Shown here: one piece after another, positions 1 to 11,962 of the stretch
How positions within the stretch are numbered: the stretch's first letter is position 1
How the letters are laid out: each line of letters opens with the position of its first letter
Assembly: GCA_903813345.2 (NCBI GenBank)
Contig: CAIIXF020000004.1
Coordinates: 9,310,196-9,374,195, forward strand
Reading direction: 5' to 3'
DNA length: 64,000 nucleotides
From: Owenia fusiformis
Taxonomy: Eukaryota > Annelida > Polychaeta > Sabellida > Oweniidae
Notes under the pieces: model-generated
Databases searched by the model: none
The model's input: the letters and a program-made list of their open reading frames with translations, nothing else
What the model was told of the DNA's origin: nothing
Position numbers and translations under genes: made by a program

Positions 1-745
1 GCATGATGACTGCATCGGTTTCATTCTATGTACCACAAAGCCACATTTCTCTTCTATGCAATGGTATGTCATTCATTCACATGGATTCCTGGTTGGCCAA
101 ATAATCACTACTCCCGCAAAGTGGTGCAAAATCAGCTCGGGACCAAGTTTAAAACATCACAAAAGTCAGTGCGTTGGGCATAGGGCTATTTGAAGAAGGT
201 GTGACAGATGTGTCATAGACAGTAAAGTGTTCATACTAGTACACGAATACATCCTATACCCCTCCAAATCGCAACCACTTCTTAACACACTCGAAACACA
301 CTCATTCATGGCTCAACTCTGAATGATCTGTGCGTAAAGGCGGAAAAGGCAGACCATTGGCAGTTCTTTCTCGACGTTTTGCAATATCTGGTAGAGCAAT
401 GGTTAACACTCTGTGTAAAGTGGGCGTCGCCCACAGTGTAATTCATTGGGACGGAAAGAATGGCCAACGGACCAGTTTTAACGTTAGGTATCCGATTTTG
501 TAGCCCCGTGTTAAAGGGCCATTGTAATCTTGAGAACTTTCTTGAAAAATGAAACACCCGACCCAACACTCCACTCCACCTTACTCCTCTACTCAACTCC
601 ACTCTACTCTATTCCTCTATTTTACTCCTCGAATCTTCTCCACTCTACTCCTCCACTTTACACCTCTGCTCTACTCCACCCTGTTTCACCACTCCACTCC
701 AATCTGCTCTACTTCTATAAAATTTAATAGAGATACACATAGGAT
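1..745. other. Intergenic, with pyrimidine-rich simple repeat
   Basis: No gene is recognised. Positions about 560-715 are a degenerate CT-rich simple repeat built on ACTCC/CTACT units (top strand almost free of G), which creates spurious Ser/Thr/Leu/Pro-rich open frames. The rest is unremarkable AT-rich DNA. Confidence 0.6.
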
Positions 746-865
746 TAAGACTATGTCGAGTTCATATGCAAGATAATTGCATATCAGCAAAAGATAAATA
801 ACGTTTTCCCCCAATGAATTAACTAATCAATTTTGGGGAGTGTCTACCATCACAATTTAGAATAT

Positions 866-3350
866 TTAGTTAATGTATTTATATCTAGATCCGTACATTA
901 TCTTCCCATTATCTAAGAGTTGAGCACCCATTTTTGCATTCATCTGTAAAGACGGCTCATTATTTGCTAACACTGTCCAGACCGGACGTCTATTTTGCTC
1001 GTATATTTTTCTACACAGCAATAACTGTACAGCTGTACCAAGTCCTTGACGTCTATGGGATTCTTTCACATTCATCATCAGCATCTCACCATGGTATGAA
1101 GTCAACATATGCCCTATGACTTCATCCTTATCATTCCTCAGACATATATTTGGAAAGTTTTTAATGCAGAACTCTATTCCTGCTGTGGCGTCTGGATCAT
1201 CTGCAAGGATATGCTGCCAGCGTCGCTGAACTAGAACAGCTTCATCAAGGCGTAGTGTTGAACAGTTTAGCTGCTTCATAGAGGGTACCTCTCTTGAATG
1301 CAAATCATTTAATATTCAACATGCAGTGTCTTTATTTAGAGAGATTATTTCAATTATTTTTAAAGGTTTGTTCAATGGGTTATTTAAAAAAACACCAAAG
1401 AACCAAGAAAAATATGTTTGAGATTAGGCGGTGTTCCCAGGATGGCATTTCAAAAGTCTGAGTATACATGTATGTGACTAAAATATTTGAGTATTCGTGA
1501 TACTTACATTAAGGCTTCCTGAATGGCATCATTTTGTATTGAGAACGCCTTTCCTTCTAGACGTTCACCCCGAGGAAGCCATCCATAAATTGCAGCAACC
1601 TCATCGAATACAGTCTTTTGTATTTCAGATAGTCCTAGTATAACATTACATGACTGTATTACAACCTGTGTTACAACAATAACCTTAATCCCCTGATTTT
1701 GATCTATTGCCTTGGACGCATTTCTCAAAACAGACATGCCTCAATTTTCGTGAAAAGCCCATAAATGTCTGGTTTTAACAATGTCGATATGAAAACATCA
1801 GTTAATAATATCATTAATATACTGACTGACTAAGAAATCGCGAAATTATTATTGTAGAAAGTATAATATTAATCACACTCTCCGACAAAATTTTGACTTC
1901 CCATTGTATGTTCGAAATTCAAGTCAATCTGTTTGAAATTTATTTTTCTCAATTGTTCAACATAGATTCTGACTTGTGGTCTTATCGCCGTGAATAAGTC
2001 ATTTGGTTCCCTAAAGATGCCCTGCAAGTTTTGATCTTCTCGCTGACATTGGGTTTGAACCCTTTTCCCCATTGAAGCAAATGTGGAGAGTCTATGTAGA
2101 GTTGGAGTGACATACCATATATAAACAAAGATTTCCTTTTATTACGGGTCCAATCAATGACATCATTATTCAACATCATCTTTCTGAACAAATCATCATT
2201 CTTGTCTTCTCTTAGTATGTAGAACATGGGACTCCAATAACCCGGCCATGTTTCAGAGGAGCACTACAAACATTAATATGTGTGCATTATAACGGGACAT
2301 CAACGCAAATACCGCAATCGATATTTTGCACCACTTAAGGCACACACACCAAACTATAGTTCTCAACCGTTCCTCCCAGTCTTACAAAAATGTCGTGGAA
2401 AGGGCTAAAACCAATTGACTGTAGTCGAGAAATATGCCCTGACGGGAAGGTTGTTTCGAATTTTCAATCTTTTCAAAGTTCGATGGCGACCATACCGTTC
2501 TGTAACTACATGTAGATCGTTTGACAACGTACTTAAAAAGAGTTAACCTAACTTATTAGAATACGAACAAATTGCCGCACTTCGACCCTGGTAGGGACGC
2601 GTTGACGACGTTGTACAATCGGATATCAATTGATGTACGTTTGCACACCGAAATGGTGCGACCTGAACGAACTGCGAATGAGATCTTATTGAAGAGTGTT
2701 CATGAAAGAAGCAGCTAATTATTTAAGACATATTTTCCTACCACAGCAAGGCTGGCCGAGAACTAGAATGATGTGATAAAAAAAAAGGGGGGGGGGTTAC
2801 GTGCGTTCTTCGTTGGCAAGTGACACAGTTATGCCTCTTTGCAGTTTCATACGATTTCCACTGTGACATATTACTCTTCATAGCAAGCCATGTTTAGTAA
2901 AGATTTAACAACATGACTTACCGAATTTAGATCCTTTGGTCGACCGATAATTATGTTGAAGTTTGGAAACTCATCCACGATGAATGCATAGTCCGTCACT
3001 ACCTCCTGTAAACAATTTTTCAACAAACATACCATCTGAAAATATAATCCTTCAAGATTAAGTTTTGAATTAGTTAATTGATAATATTCTTATTAATTCA
3101 TTAGTTAATGAACCATGAGTGACCATTTCTAAAAAATATGTTACATGAATAAATATACAAAGAGCTCACTTGTATTGGCAAATGCTTTGAATTACTGAAT
3201 CAGAATTTATATGGCTACTAACCCGAATCCTAAGGTACTAATCAGAATTCATGTGGCTATACTAACCCGAATCCTAAGGTACTCATCCTTTGGTTGACTC
3301 AACATATCCAGAGCAATTTCCATCTCCATTCGGTTCAGTGTATATGCCAT
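866..3350 (-). CDS. Glycine N-acyltransferase-like protein, copy 1 (six exons)
   Basis: Predicted acyl-CoA:amino-acid N-acyltransferase of the GLYAT family (GNAT fold), which in mammals conjugates acyl groups to glycine. Exons on the minus strand: 3350-3267, 3184-3170, 3005-2922, 2263-2116, 1634-1508, 1292-866, all with GT/AG borders and compatible phases, summing to 885 nt (294 residues plus stop; mammalian GLYAT is about 296). The N-terminal GLYAT domain shows IVDEFPNFNIII (compare VVDKWPDFNTVV) and a DVIDWTRNKR segment like ELINWKQHL. The C-terminal exon gives STLRLDEA, FCIKNFPNICL, GEMLM (its Glu matches the catalytic Glu of mammalian GLYAT) and the CoA-binding RRQGLGTA. The 15 nt exon 2 is the weakest part of the model. 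Start chosen at MAYTLNRMEME, the first ATG of exon 1, conserved in all five copies. Gene family is confident; substrate is unknown. Confidence 0.82.
2341..2798. mobile_element. Degenerate TIR element in intron 3 of copy 1
   Basis: Remnant of the CTATCACACCAAACTAGTTCT family (intact at 13587-14384), with ends reading ACACACCAAACTATAGTTCTC and GAGAACTAGAATGATGTGAT. The interior shares CACACCGA-ATGGTGCGACCTGAACGAACTG with the intact copies. A shorter, internally deleted version lies at about 34190-34312 in copy 4, so the insertion predates the block duplication. A poly-G run follows the right end. Confidence 0.5.
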
Positions 3351-4156
3351 TTTTCAAATGACAGTACGTATGTCTACATAGAAAGTTGATCTAATTTACA
3401 AACACTATAACGCAACATCGTGATATCGCATAAAGTTGTTTTGTTCGACGCTCTTTCGTGTCAAAGTCCAAATCGTGATTATGTTGTCCTTAAAGAAACT
3501 ACTTTTTTCGTTCAATAGCTGTAAATAGAGGATGACCTATGATTTATATGATTTTCATCCACGGATGGACATGATAGTAGAGACTTTAATAGAGGAGTTT
3601 CTATATAGCTTTGAAATCTCGCCAATTCTTGTTTTCCTGAGATTTTAAGATATTTGCACATTAACCTTTAATGACTTACATTTCCTTCTTTTTAATAGCA
3701 TACATGTATGAATGTGGTATACCTTAAAACTTTAGCTATACTGTATAACTGTAGCTAATATTCACAAGTTCATGCTGTCTTATTTGAGATAAGCATATAA
3801 ATAGAAAACCAAATGAGACAATAACAGTGATATAAAGAAAACACATTTGAATAATCCTAGGAAGATCTTCATCCTAGGACAAATAAAAGTGATATGTTGT
3901 AAGTTAAAGACGACGAGACAATCACATGGAGAACCAAATTAGACAATCATTCTTTGAAATAAGGAAACACAATAAGTCAAATTAAACTTTTAGTTGTGGA
4001 GGTTCGTGAGTTAAGTGATACCTACTTATAGATATGTTGTTTTTTATTTGTATTTACTAAATTATTTACTGTTGTTTCACATTTTATCATTGAGTGTAAT
4101 ATTTTGGATAAATCTATTTTAATGTAGTGAGTGTCATCCATCACAATTTAGAACAT
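3351..4156. other. Intergenic spacer between GLYAT-like copies 1 and 2
   Basis: This is the putative promoter region of copy 1 and the 3' flank of copy 2. It is nearly identical to 39993-40804 in the right block. A hairpin AATCCTAGGAAGATCTTCATCCTAGGA lies around 3853-3880 (two CCTAGGA arms). No gene seen. Confidence 0.6.
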
Positions 4157-6350
4157 TTAGTTAATGTATTCATATCTAGATCCGTATAGTATCCTGCCAA
4201 AATCTAACGCTTTAGCACCCATTTTTGCATTCATTTGTAAAGCCTGCCCATTATTAGCCAAGACTAACCAAAACGGACGTCCATTTTGCTCGTATATTTT
4301 TCTACACAGCAATAACTGTACAGCTGTACCAAGTCCTTGACGTCTATGGGATTCTGTAACATTTAACATCAGCATCTCACCATTGAATGCAGTCAACATA
4401 TGCGCAATAACTTCATCTTTATCATTCCTTAGACATATATTTGGAAAGTTTTTAATACAGAACTCTATTCCTCTCTTTACGTTGGGGTCATCTGCATAGA
4501 TATGCTGCCAGCGTCGCTGAACTAGGACAGCTTCATCAAGGCGTAGTGTTGAACAAGTTAACTGCTTCATAGAGGGTACCTCTCTTGAAAGGAAAATATA
4601 TAATATTTAACATGCAGTATCACTCATTGGAATGAGAGCTAATTAGAAAATTATTTCAAACTTTGTTAATGAGCGTTTTTACGAGAAGAAATATGCCAGG
4701 GATTGGGCCTCAAGATGGCGTAACAAATTCCGGTATCAATGACTGAAAAACTGAATTTGAGTTGTGATACTAACATTAAGGCTTCGTTTATGTCATCCTT
4801 TTGTATTGAGAAAGCTTTAACTTCAAGAGGGTCACCCCAAGGAAGCCACCCATACATCCGAGCGACCTCATCGATTACAGCTTTTTGTGTAGTTACTCCT
4901 AGTATAACATTATATAATTGTATTACAACTAATAGTATAATAATTATATTGCCTTAATCTTGGTTTATTGCCTTGGGTGCATCTTTTAAAACAAGTCAGT
5001 CTCAATTTTCGTGACAACCCCCAAATGTCTTTGATTTTATGTTGAAATGAAAACGACAGATCATAATACTGACTAAGGAATCAAAACATCATTATTGTAA
5101 ATATGATTTAAATTACATTCCCCGTTTGACTTCACATTATTTAAGAGCATGTTTAAGCCAGTCTATGTTTGAAATTCATTTTTCAAAATTGTTCATTACA
5201 AACAGATTCTAACATGTGGTCTAATCGCAGGTAATGAGTCTTTTGGCTTTCTGAAGGTATCCCGAAAGTTTCAGCCATGAGTTTTCCCCATTGAAATCGT
5301 TATCAAAATACGCTATATACCTAAATGATGAACTATGGAGAGTTTAGAAGACGTGACCTACCATACATAAACAAATATTTTTCGTTATTCCGGGTCCAAT
5401 CAACGACATCGTTATTCGACATCATTTTTCTAAACAAGGTGTCATTCTTGCCTTCACCGAGTATGTAGAACATGGGGCACCAGTGACCGGGCCATGTTTC
5501 AGAGGAGCTCTCAAAACATTAACAGTTGTGGATTATCAGATTATAACGGGGCATCTACACCAGCCGAACCGAACGGCATGTATTTTGATATTTTGAAACC
5601 AGCAGTTGCCGTACGGCCTTTAGAGAGATGACGTATGGTCGCCTAAAGCGACAAAGAATGACGTAGTTTTTTACTACCACTTGATCGTGTGTCCACAGGG
5701 GATGAAAGAACTAATTTTCAGATTGCTGAGTTTCATACGATCTCCACTGTGACATGTCACACTTAAAACTATTATTGCAAGTTATGTTGACAAAAATGTA
5801 ACAACATGGCTTACCGAAGTTAGATCCTTTGGTCGACCGATGATTATGTTGAAGTTTGGAAACTCGTCCACGATGAATGCATAGTCCGTCACTACCTCCT
5901 GTAAACAATTCTTTAACAAGCATACCATCTGAAAATATGATCCTTCAAGAATAAGTTTTAAATTAGTTAATCATGATATTCTACGTCTACGTTTATCTGA
6001 ATCCTAAGGTGCTCATCCGTTGGCTTTTCAGCTAATTGCGTATAGAGAGGAGAGGTGCCCACTTGGAGCATGTTATGTAACGTATTGTAGATTTTGACTC
6101 AATTGGTAGTATAGGTTATCATCAAACTTTAATAACAAAATTAATATCGGATCAACTTATAATTCTGAAATTTCAAGGCCGAGTGAATGGCCTTTACTTT
6201 GCTCCTGCTTTTGGACATCCTGTGGTTGAAAGCTTAATAATGAATGAACATTTCAATTTTACTTACCTGAATCCCGAGGAACTCATCCGTTGGCTGATTC
6301 AATATTTCCAGGACTATCTCCATCTCCCTCTGGCTTAGTGTATATGCCAT
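4157..6350 (-). CDS. Glycine N-acyltransferase-like protein, copy 2
   Basis: Paralogue of copy 1, same family and predicted activity. Exons on the minus strand: 6350-6267, 5898-5815, 5509-5362, 4898-4775, 4583-4157, with intact GT/AG sites and phases, summing to 867 nt (288 residues). No counterpart of the 15 nt exon 2 was found, so exon 1 joins exon 3 directly (both phase 0). Exon 5 is one codon shorter than in copy 1. Key segments remain: IVDEFPNFNIII, DVVDWTRNNE, GEMLM and RRQGLGTA. An extra exon-1-like fragment (CTGAATCCTAAGGTGCTCAT) lies at about 5999-6026 inside intron 1. The protein is almost identical to copy 5, including the two-exon-1-fragment arrangement. No stop or frameshift seen; expression unknown. 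Confidence 0.8.
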
Positions 6351-7229
6351 TTCTTTTCTCACTTTTAATGGTAAACGTCTGCATAGAATTAAAGTCGACC
6401 TATTTTTCAAACATTATAACAACATCATGATATCGCATTTAAAGTTATCTTGTTAAACACTCTTTCAAGTCAAAGTCCAGGTCATGACTATTATGTACTC
6501 CTCGAAGAAATTACTTTTATTTTTTCGTTAAATACCTGTATATAGAGGATTGATGTTAATCGTCAATCAATAGACTAGATGCGAATAGAGGTCATTATTT
6601 TTTGTATCATTAAATATTCAAAATTCAGTAAAATTGATATCAGATTTGTAAAATTACATCAAGGAATGTGATTTCAAAAATTGTTTATCAATTTGGAAAA
6701 TTTAATTCTTCTTTTGAAATTATGACTTCTTGGTCAGGGAAATTACCCATAGACCCCACGTTGAAAAATCACAAGAAGTTAAATATATGTATTTTATTAG
6801 ACAGATATTTTGTTTTACTGGACATATTTTCATTGTAGTACAGATACATGAGGGAAAATGAAAATCGATCCACCAGAACTGATGAATATTCAAGTTTAAA
6901 GGAACTTATTAAATATATCTACCAATTTATCTGACCCAAATTAGCCACCTGGCCGTGAAACTAGTAACCACCTCCTGGCATAGCAAATCCCAACGAACAA
7001 AAAATATATTCCTTCTTGAGCAGAGATTGTTTGTACCTGGGTATCAACATATAAAATGTAAACCATATCCGTAAATAAGCTGAGTTATCAAAGATTACAT
7101 TCCTTCTTACGAAAAATGGCAGCCATTTTGAAATTCAGCCGCCATCTTGAAAAATCTTTCTTGAACAAATATAATTCGTCACTAGCCATCATCTTATTAA
7201 ATTTGAACCAAATCCATTCACTGGTATTT
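6351..7229. repeat. Upstream region of copy 2 and start of a tandem repeat
   Basis: From about 6990 onward the DNA is a diverged tandem repeat of roughly 130-140 bp containing GAAAAATGGCNGCCATTTTGA, AAATTTGAACCAAAT-CC and TATTTGAGTTATCAAAGAT. It continues to about 8570 around the inserted element 7230-8262, and its counterpart is 43690-44200. It yields repetitive MAAIFRKNVI-like open frames on the minus strand that are not genes. Confidence 0.6.
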
Positions 7230-8262
7230 CACGCCCGGTGATCGTGAATATTGGACGGAGGGGGGGGGGAGCAGGCAATTTCTGCTAGGAAATTCAACAA
7301 ATCTGGAAGATTTATTTTTTCAAGAAAAAGTTTACTATTGAATTGCTAAATGGATAGGCGCACGGTATGATAGAATATGTTAGGTTTTCTGGGATTTTTT
7401 CTGAAACGATACGCATCTAAGGTATGAGATCTATTAAAAAAGGCGCAAGGCCATCAACAGGCACAAATCAACGTTTTTGCTATAAATCAAACAACAATGG
7501 TCTGGACGACCTGTAATAAATACTTGTAAGTGATGTTATCATAACTAAATTAATGTCATTGCTGAATTTATAAAATAAGTTTCCATATGTGAAATAAAAA
7601 ATAATCGAAAATAATGAATTTGGGACGGAGGGGGGGGGGGGAGGGGACGGAGGGGGGAGCAATATGTATATAAGACATGATTAGAGATGTTTCGCGACTT
7701 TAAGTCCTTTTACTCCAAATGTCCCCATTTTTCAGTCTCCAGGGGTATATCATCCAGTTTCTTACTAAGTTAATGAGTTCATTTTTCAAATACAAGAATT
7801 CGTGTGAAGTTGTTTCACTTTATAGAATTATTACCCCCCCCCCCTCCCTCCGTCCCCTCTCCCCTCCGTCCCATTTTAATTATTTTCGATTATTTTTTAT
7901 TTTACGTATGGAAACTTATTTTATAAATTCAGCAATGATATTAATTTAGTTATGATAACATCACTTACAAGTATTTATTACAGGTCGTGCAGTCCATTGT
8001 TGCTTGATTTATAGCAAAAGCTTTGACTTTTGCACGTTGGTTGCGCTGCGCCTTTTTTAATAGATCTTTTATCTTAAAAGAGTATCGGTTGAAAAATAAT
8101 CCTAGAATACCTAACATATTTTATCATACCGTGCGCTTATTCAATTTGCAATTCAATCGTAAACTCTGTCTTGAAAAAATAATTTTACCAGATTTGTTGA
8201 ATTTTCTAGCGGAAATTGCCTGCTCCCCCCCCTCCGTCCCATTTTCACGATCACCGGGCGTG
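7230..8262. mobile_element. 1.03 kb palindromic DNA element with CAC/GTG ends and 5 bp TSD
   Basis: Ends read CACGCCCGGTGATCGTGAA and TTCACGATCACCGGGCGTG, a perfect 19 bp inverted repeat. The flanks are TATTT at 7225-7229 and 8263-8267. The empty site is seen in the right block near 43882 (GGTATTTGAG with one TATTT), which fixes the 5 bp target duplication. Nearly the whole element is an imperfect palindrome centred near 7745, including poly-G/poly-C tracts (about 7260, 7630, 7833, 8226). No coding capacity is credible. CAC termini plus a 5 bp TSD are the pattern of the Transib/RAG-like superfamily; that assignment is inference only. Confidence 0.85.
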
Positions 8263-9054
8263 TATTTGAGTAATCCAATGTTACGTTTTTACGAAAAATG
8301 GCCGCCATTTTGATATTAAGCTGTCATTTTGAAAATCTCTTCTTCAGCCTAGCTCCTTTGTCCCTAGACATCAGCATATAAGATTTGAACCAAAACCATC
8401 AACTAGTGTTTGAGTTATCAAAGATTATATTTTTACGAAAAACGGCGGCCATTTTGAATTAAGTGGTCATATTGAAAATTCCTTCTCGAGCAGAGGTTGT
8501 ACTCCTATGTGACATAATCCTATAAAATTTGAATCAAATCCGTAAGCCGGTATTTGAGTTACCTGGACAAACGGACGGACGTCATTTGTTGTTGCTGCAT
8601 CGATCAGTGTCCTCATTTCTTCCAAGTCAAGCTTTCTATAGCTCCCAGCTTATCTACCTAATTGAACATTAAAGCAGAAATAATGTCAGGTCTTCTAATC
8701 ATCTTAAAATGTAGTTACAATACTACTTGATATTGCCACGCCTATTTTCTCACAAAGCATCTTTTACTTCTCTGCGTGACAAAACATATTCTTTATGTAA
8801 CTGACGTACACTCAAAATCAACAAAAAAGTATGATGTAAAAAAGAAACTTGGCATTGCTTTCATTGGTGGTTATTTGAAAGAGAAAATGTAAACATTACC
8901 ACGAAGTTGACACCCTCAGCTTTACAACGATGTATTGGAACCTTGGTGCAGAAGAGGTGCTTGGCCTAGCCACCCCTTTACTAATGTGACTTTCAAGTAT
9001 GATATGTCCTCGCCCTTATAAAAACAATATTATTTTAAAGATGTTCATCCGAAA

Positions 9055-9127
9055 GGTTCCGTAGTGTAGTGGTTATCACGTCTGCCTAACACGCAGAAGG
9101 TCCTGGGTTCGAAACCCGGCGGAACCT
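9055..9127 (+). tRNA. tRNA-Val (AAC)
   Basis: Full cloverleaf: acceptor GGTTCCG/CGGAACC, anticodon stem TCTGC/GCAGA around the loop CTAACAC (anticodon AAC), T arm CTGGG-TTCGAAA-CCCGG. Box A TAGTGTAGTGG and box B GGTTCGAAACC are intact. Its counterpart in the right block at 44464 has a damaged T arm. Confidence 0.95.
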
Positions 9128-9195
9128 ACGATGTAGAAACGGCAACATCTTTTGCCGACCAAGACCCCGTATTAAACAATAGTCGTTAGAGTATA

Positions 9196-10097
9196 CAGTG
9201 TGTCTCAAAAAATGTTACACTTACAAAAGGTTCAATATATTTCATAATTTTGCCTTTTCCCCTAAAATACTTTGAATACTAAAAGACAAATCTTTCTGGA
9301 ATAACTTGACACCATCAAATTCAAAATCTGTCATTGATTGGCTCCACAAGACAGCTTTTAGTGTCCCATGGTAAAATCTGACTTGCGCCAACTTCAAAGT
9401 GATTGGATGGACCAAATAACAAAATAGGAACAGTTTCTTTAATATTTAACTTTCTCCTGAGTAGTAGCTTGACCTTTAACTGAGTCATTCGTAACTTTCC
9501 TATTTGTCTTACATATGATCATTGGGTCTATCCACATTATATACATGTGGTCCCCTCAACATGTTCTCCAAAGCAAATCTGAGGTACCCTTACCCATGCG
9601 CACATGCATTGTTATATCACTCTGATTTCATCAATTATTTTTGCAGAAGTTCATTTAGGTCAGTTTATGATGCCGTAAAGCGCTTTCAGAGGCCCTTTAA
9701 AAAATCAAGGGTGTAAAGTGGGATGACCCCGGGGGCCAATCCATTGGGTAATTCAATGCTTTCTCCTGATTTCCAAAGAGTTCTACCAAACGATCCGCCA
9801 AAGGCCTTTGCACAATTAATCCTGTTGCCATCATACCTGTAGGTAACAAAATTGAACACTCTGACAATAAAATCTTGTATTTCTATTCAGGAAAGAAACA
9901 ACTGGATCATTGATCATATCAAGATATCGCTGTCCACAGCATTCACACCAAAAAATAATTGATCACCAGAGATTATTCTCACTGAGAATTTGGCGCAAAT
10001 CAGATTTCACATGCGTCTATAAAATCTGTCCTGTGCAGTCAATCTTGGACGGATTTTGAATCTGATGGTGTGGATTTATTCGATGGGGGACACACTG
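9196..10097. mobile_element. Mariner-like TIR element between two tRNA genes
   Basis: Left end CAGTGTGTCTCAAAAAA and right end GGACACACTG are flanked by TA on both sides (9194-9195, 10098-10099). The counterpart 44605-45065 in the right block retains a better right end, TTTTTTTGAGACACACTG, but is internally shorter. TA target and TIR sequence point to the Tc1/mariner superfamily. Only short decayed transposase-like pieces remain (9740-9850). Confidence 0.6.
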
Positions 10098-10237
10098 TAC
10101 AAATAATAAGCTAATGTGGTTCGGTAAACCCTCAAATTGTCTTCTATCGTTTTATACATACAATAAATTCAATATTCTATCATCTAGATAATCGATCTAC
10201 CATTGTTGAACTATTTATTATCATCGTTTTTATACAT

Positions 10238-10252
10238 GTCTCCGTGGCGCAG

Positions 10253-10311
<59 letters not shown>
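10238..10311 (+). tRNA. tRNA-Asn (GTT)
   Basis: Cloverleaf with acceptor GTCTCCG/CGGGGAC, anticodon stem TTCGG/CCGAA around CTGTTAA (anticodon GTT), and intact A box (TGGCGCAGTCGG) and B box (GGTTCAAGCCC). Followed by a T-run (TTTTTT at 10315-10320) suitable as a Pol III terminator. Same gene duplicated at 45198. Confidence 0.95.
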
Positions 10312-10979
10312 GTATTTTTTATGATAACTTCTTAGACAACAAGTCATTTTTCAAGATATGAAATATAATTTGCTCCATGGGTGACAAATTATTTGTAGTT
10401 TTCTGGTGAATGTCGAATCTCACTTCATACGAATGTAATTATAGTCGATCTTTAGCATGGGGTGAAGCTGTACAATCAAACTAGGCGAACTAGCTATATT
10501 CCTCTTCAAACAAGACAAGCACCTAACACATGCTTGTATATATTTTCATAACATAGGATAGACAGGATAGTACACAAAACTGCAGCCGAGTAAGAGTAAG
10601 CAAACTTTGGACCTAGCTAACTGATTATATGGTAAGTTTCGACAATTTGCATTGCAAACGGAATATTATGGATACTCTTTTAATTAGAAGATCAGTTTTT
10701 GAGTCGAAATAAGATCATATATAGCTGCTTGATTTTTAAAACTGTATTAAAAAAGAATGCAAAAAACTTTGAACCTATTTGTCTACATAATGTTAACTGT
10801 ATCTGTAATGTACATAGTGGTGAGAGTGTTCGGAAGAGAGCCACTGCCGATAATCATCTGTTTGTGCAGTGGTTATTTGTATTTCACCCAAGTACATTCC
10901 CCGGGAGTCGTACATAACTTAATAGAGCTAATGAGGTAGTTAAGCATCACGTTAAAAGAGATGAAGAACGCGTAGAATC
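10312..10979. other. Non-coding spacer of the duplicated block
   Basis: Matches 45272-45918 with small indels. No credible gene: open frames of 60-72 codons here are not conserved in the partner copy. Confidence 0.55.
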
Positions 10980-11538
10980 TTATCGCATCCTACGACCCCT
11001 TTAGATTGTGGTCGTAGGCCCCGGTCGTAGGCCCGTTTCATTCGTAAGCCTGTCTTTCTACAATGTCGGAGAATGAACTACGCATTGCGCTATTAAATGA
11101 CCTACCTCGATACATTCCAGAGTATTTTAAAATTATTTTTATGTTGTTAGATCGCCAATTGTATGGGTTTATCGTCAGAACGAAGATATTTTAGTTTTTA
11201 CATCGGAAATATCTCAGCAATTTTCAAAATGTCGGAAGGGGAATTCCCCAGGGATTTCCCTTATGACTGGTGCATGCCGGGAACTGAATGGAGGAATTTG
11301 ACGGTTGAACCTACACGCAAATATTGCTATCAAAAACGAAAATATCTTCGTTCTGCCGATAAACCCATACAATTTGCGATTCAACTATATGAAAAGAATT
11401 CTAAAATACTCAGGAATGTATCGAGGTAGGTCATTTATGTGTGCAATGCATAGTTCATTCTCCGACATTGTAGAAACACAGGCTTACGAATGAAACGGGC
11501 CTACGACCACAATCTAAAGGGGTCGTAGGATGCGATAA
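10980..11538. mobile_element. Mutator-like foldback element with 9 bp TSD
   Basis: Long inverted repeat: the left arm starts TTATCGCATCCTACGACC and the right arm ends GGTCGTAGGATGCGATAA. The arms run through most of the 559 bp (shared AATGTCGGAGAATGAACTA near the inner side). Flanks are CGTAGAATC at 10971-10979 and 11539-11547. The unoccupied site is present once near 45916, supporting a 9 bp target duplication, typical of Mutator-like elements. Non-autonomous. Confidence 0.8.
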
Positions 11539-11562
11539 CGTAGAATCAATGTCCTCTCAGGG

Positions 11563-11962
11563 CACTGGTGATCCACTCGATAACGTTGGTTACCGTGTCG
11601 GTAACAAAATGTCCGGAACCTCGAAGGTACGATTTTTCTTTTTTCCTTTTTCCTGGTGATCAACTCATGCGTTGTGGGCAGAATTCTCTCGCGACATGTT
11701 TATCACAAACGTGTGTCAGTATCATATGTTTAAGAAAATGTACATGTTTGCGAATTAATAGTTCAGAAGACAATAGAATTGTCAATTTAAACGGAATCGG
11801 TTAGAAATGCAGATCTTAACCGTTTTTCGAATTTCCGTCTACGTAACTTAAGTGAGGTATTAAATCGACGATTCCGTGGTCTTCTGAACCATTTGTTCGC
11901 AAACATGTACATTTTCTGAGACATGATACTGACACATGTTTGTTATAAAAATGTCATGGAAG
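11563..11962. mobile_element. Foldback element of the CTGGTGATCCACTCGAT family (truncated)
   Basis: Left terminus CACTGGTGATCCACTCGATAA followed by an imperfect inverted repeat around the motif CTTAAGTGAGGTATTAAAT. The right terminus is missing compared with the fuller copy at 36001-36476. Also present at 46953-47352 in the partner block, so it is older than the duplication. Confidence 0.65.

Noticed and set aside
2116-2263. Possible longer exon 4 continuing into GMSLQLYIDSPHLL
   Set aside because: A GTATGT donor (GTAGGT in copies 2 and 5) lies right after the conserved part, the downstream sequence is not conserved in copies 2 and 5, and only the shorter exon keeps phase.
11163-11429. 88-codon frame
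   Set aside because: Falls inside the palindromic Mutator-like element, so open frames appear on both arms by symmetry.
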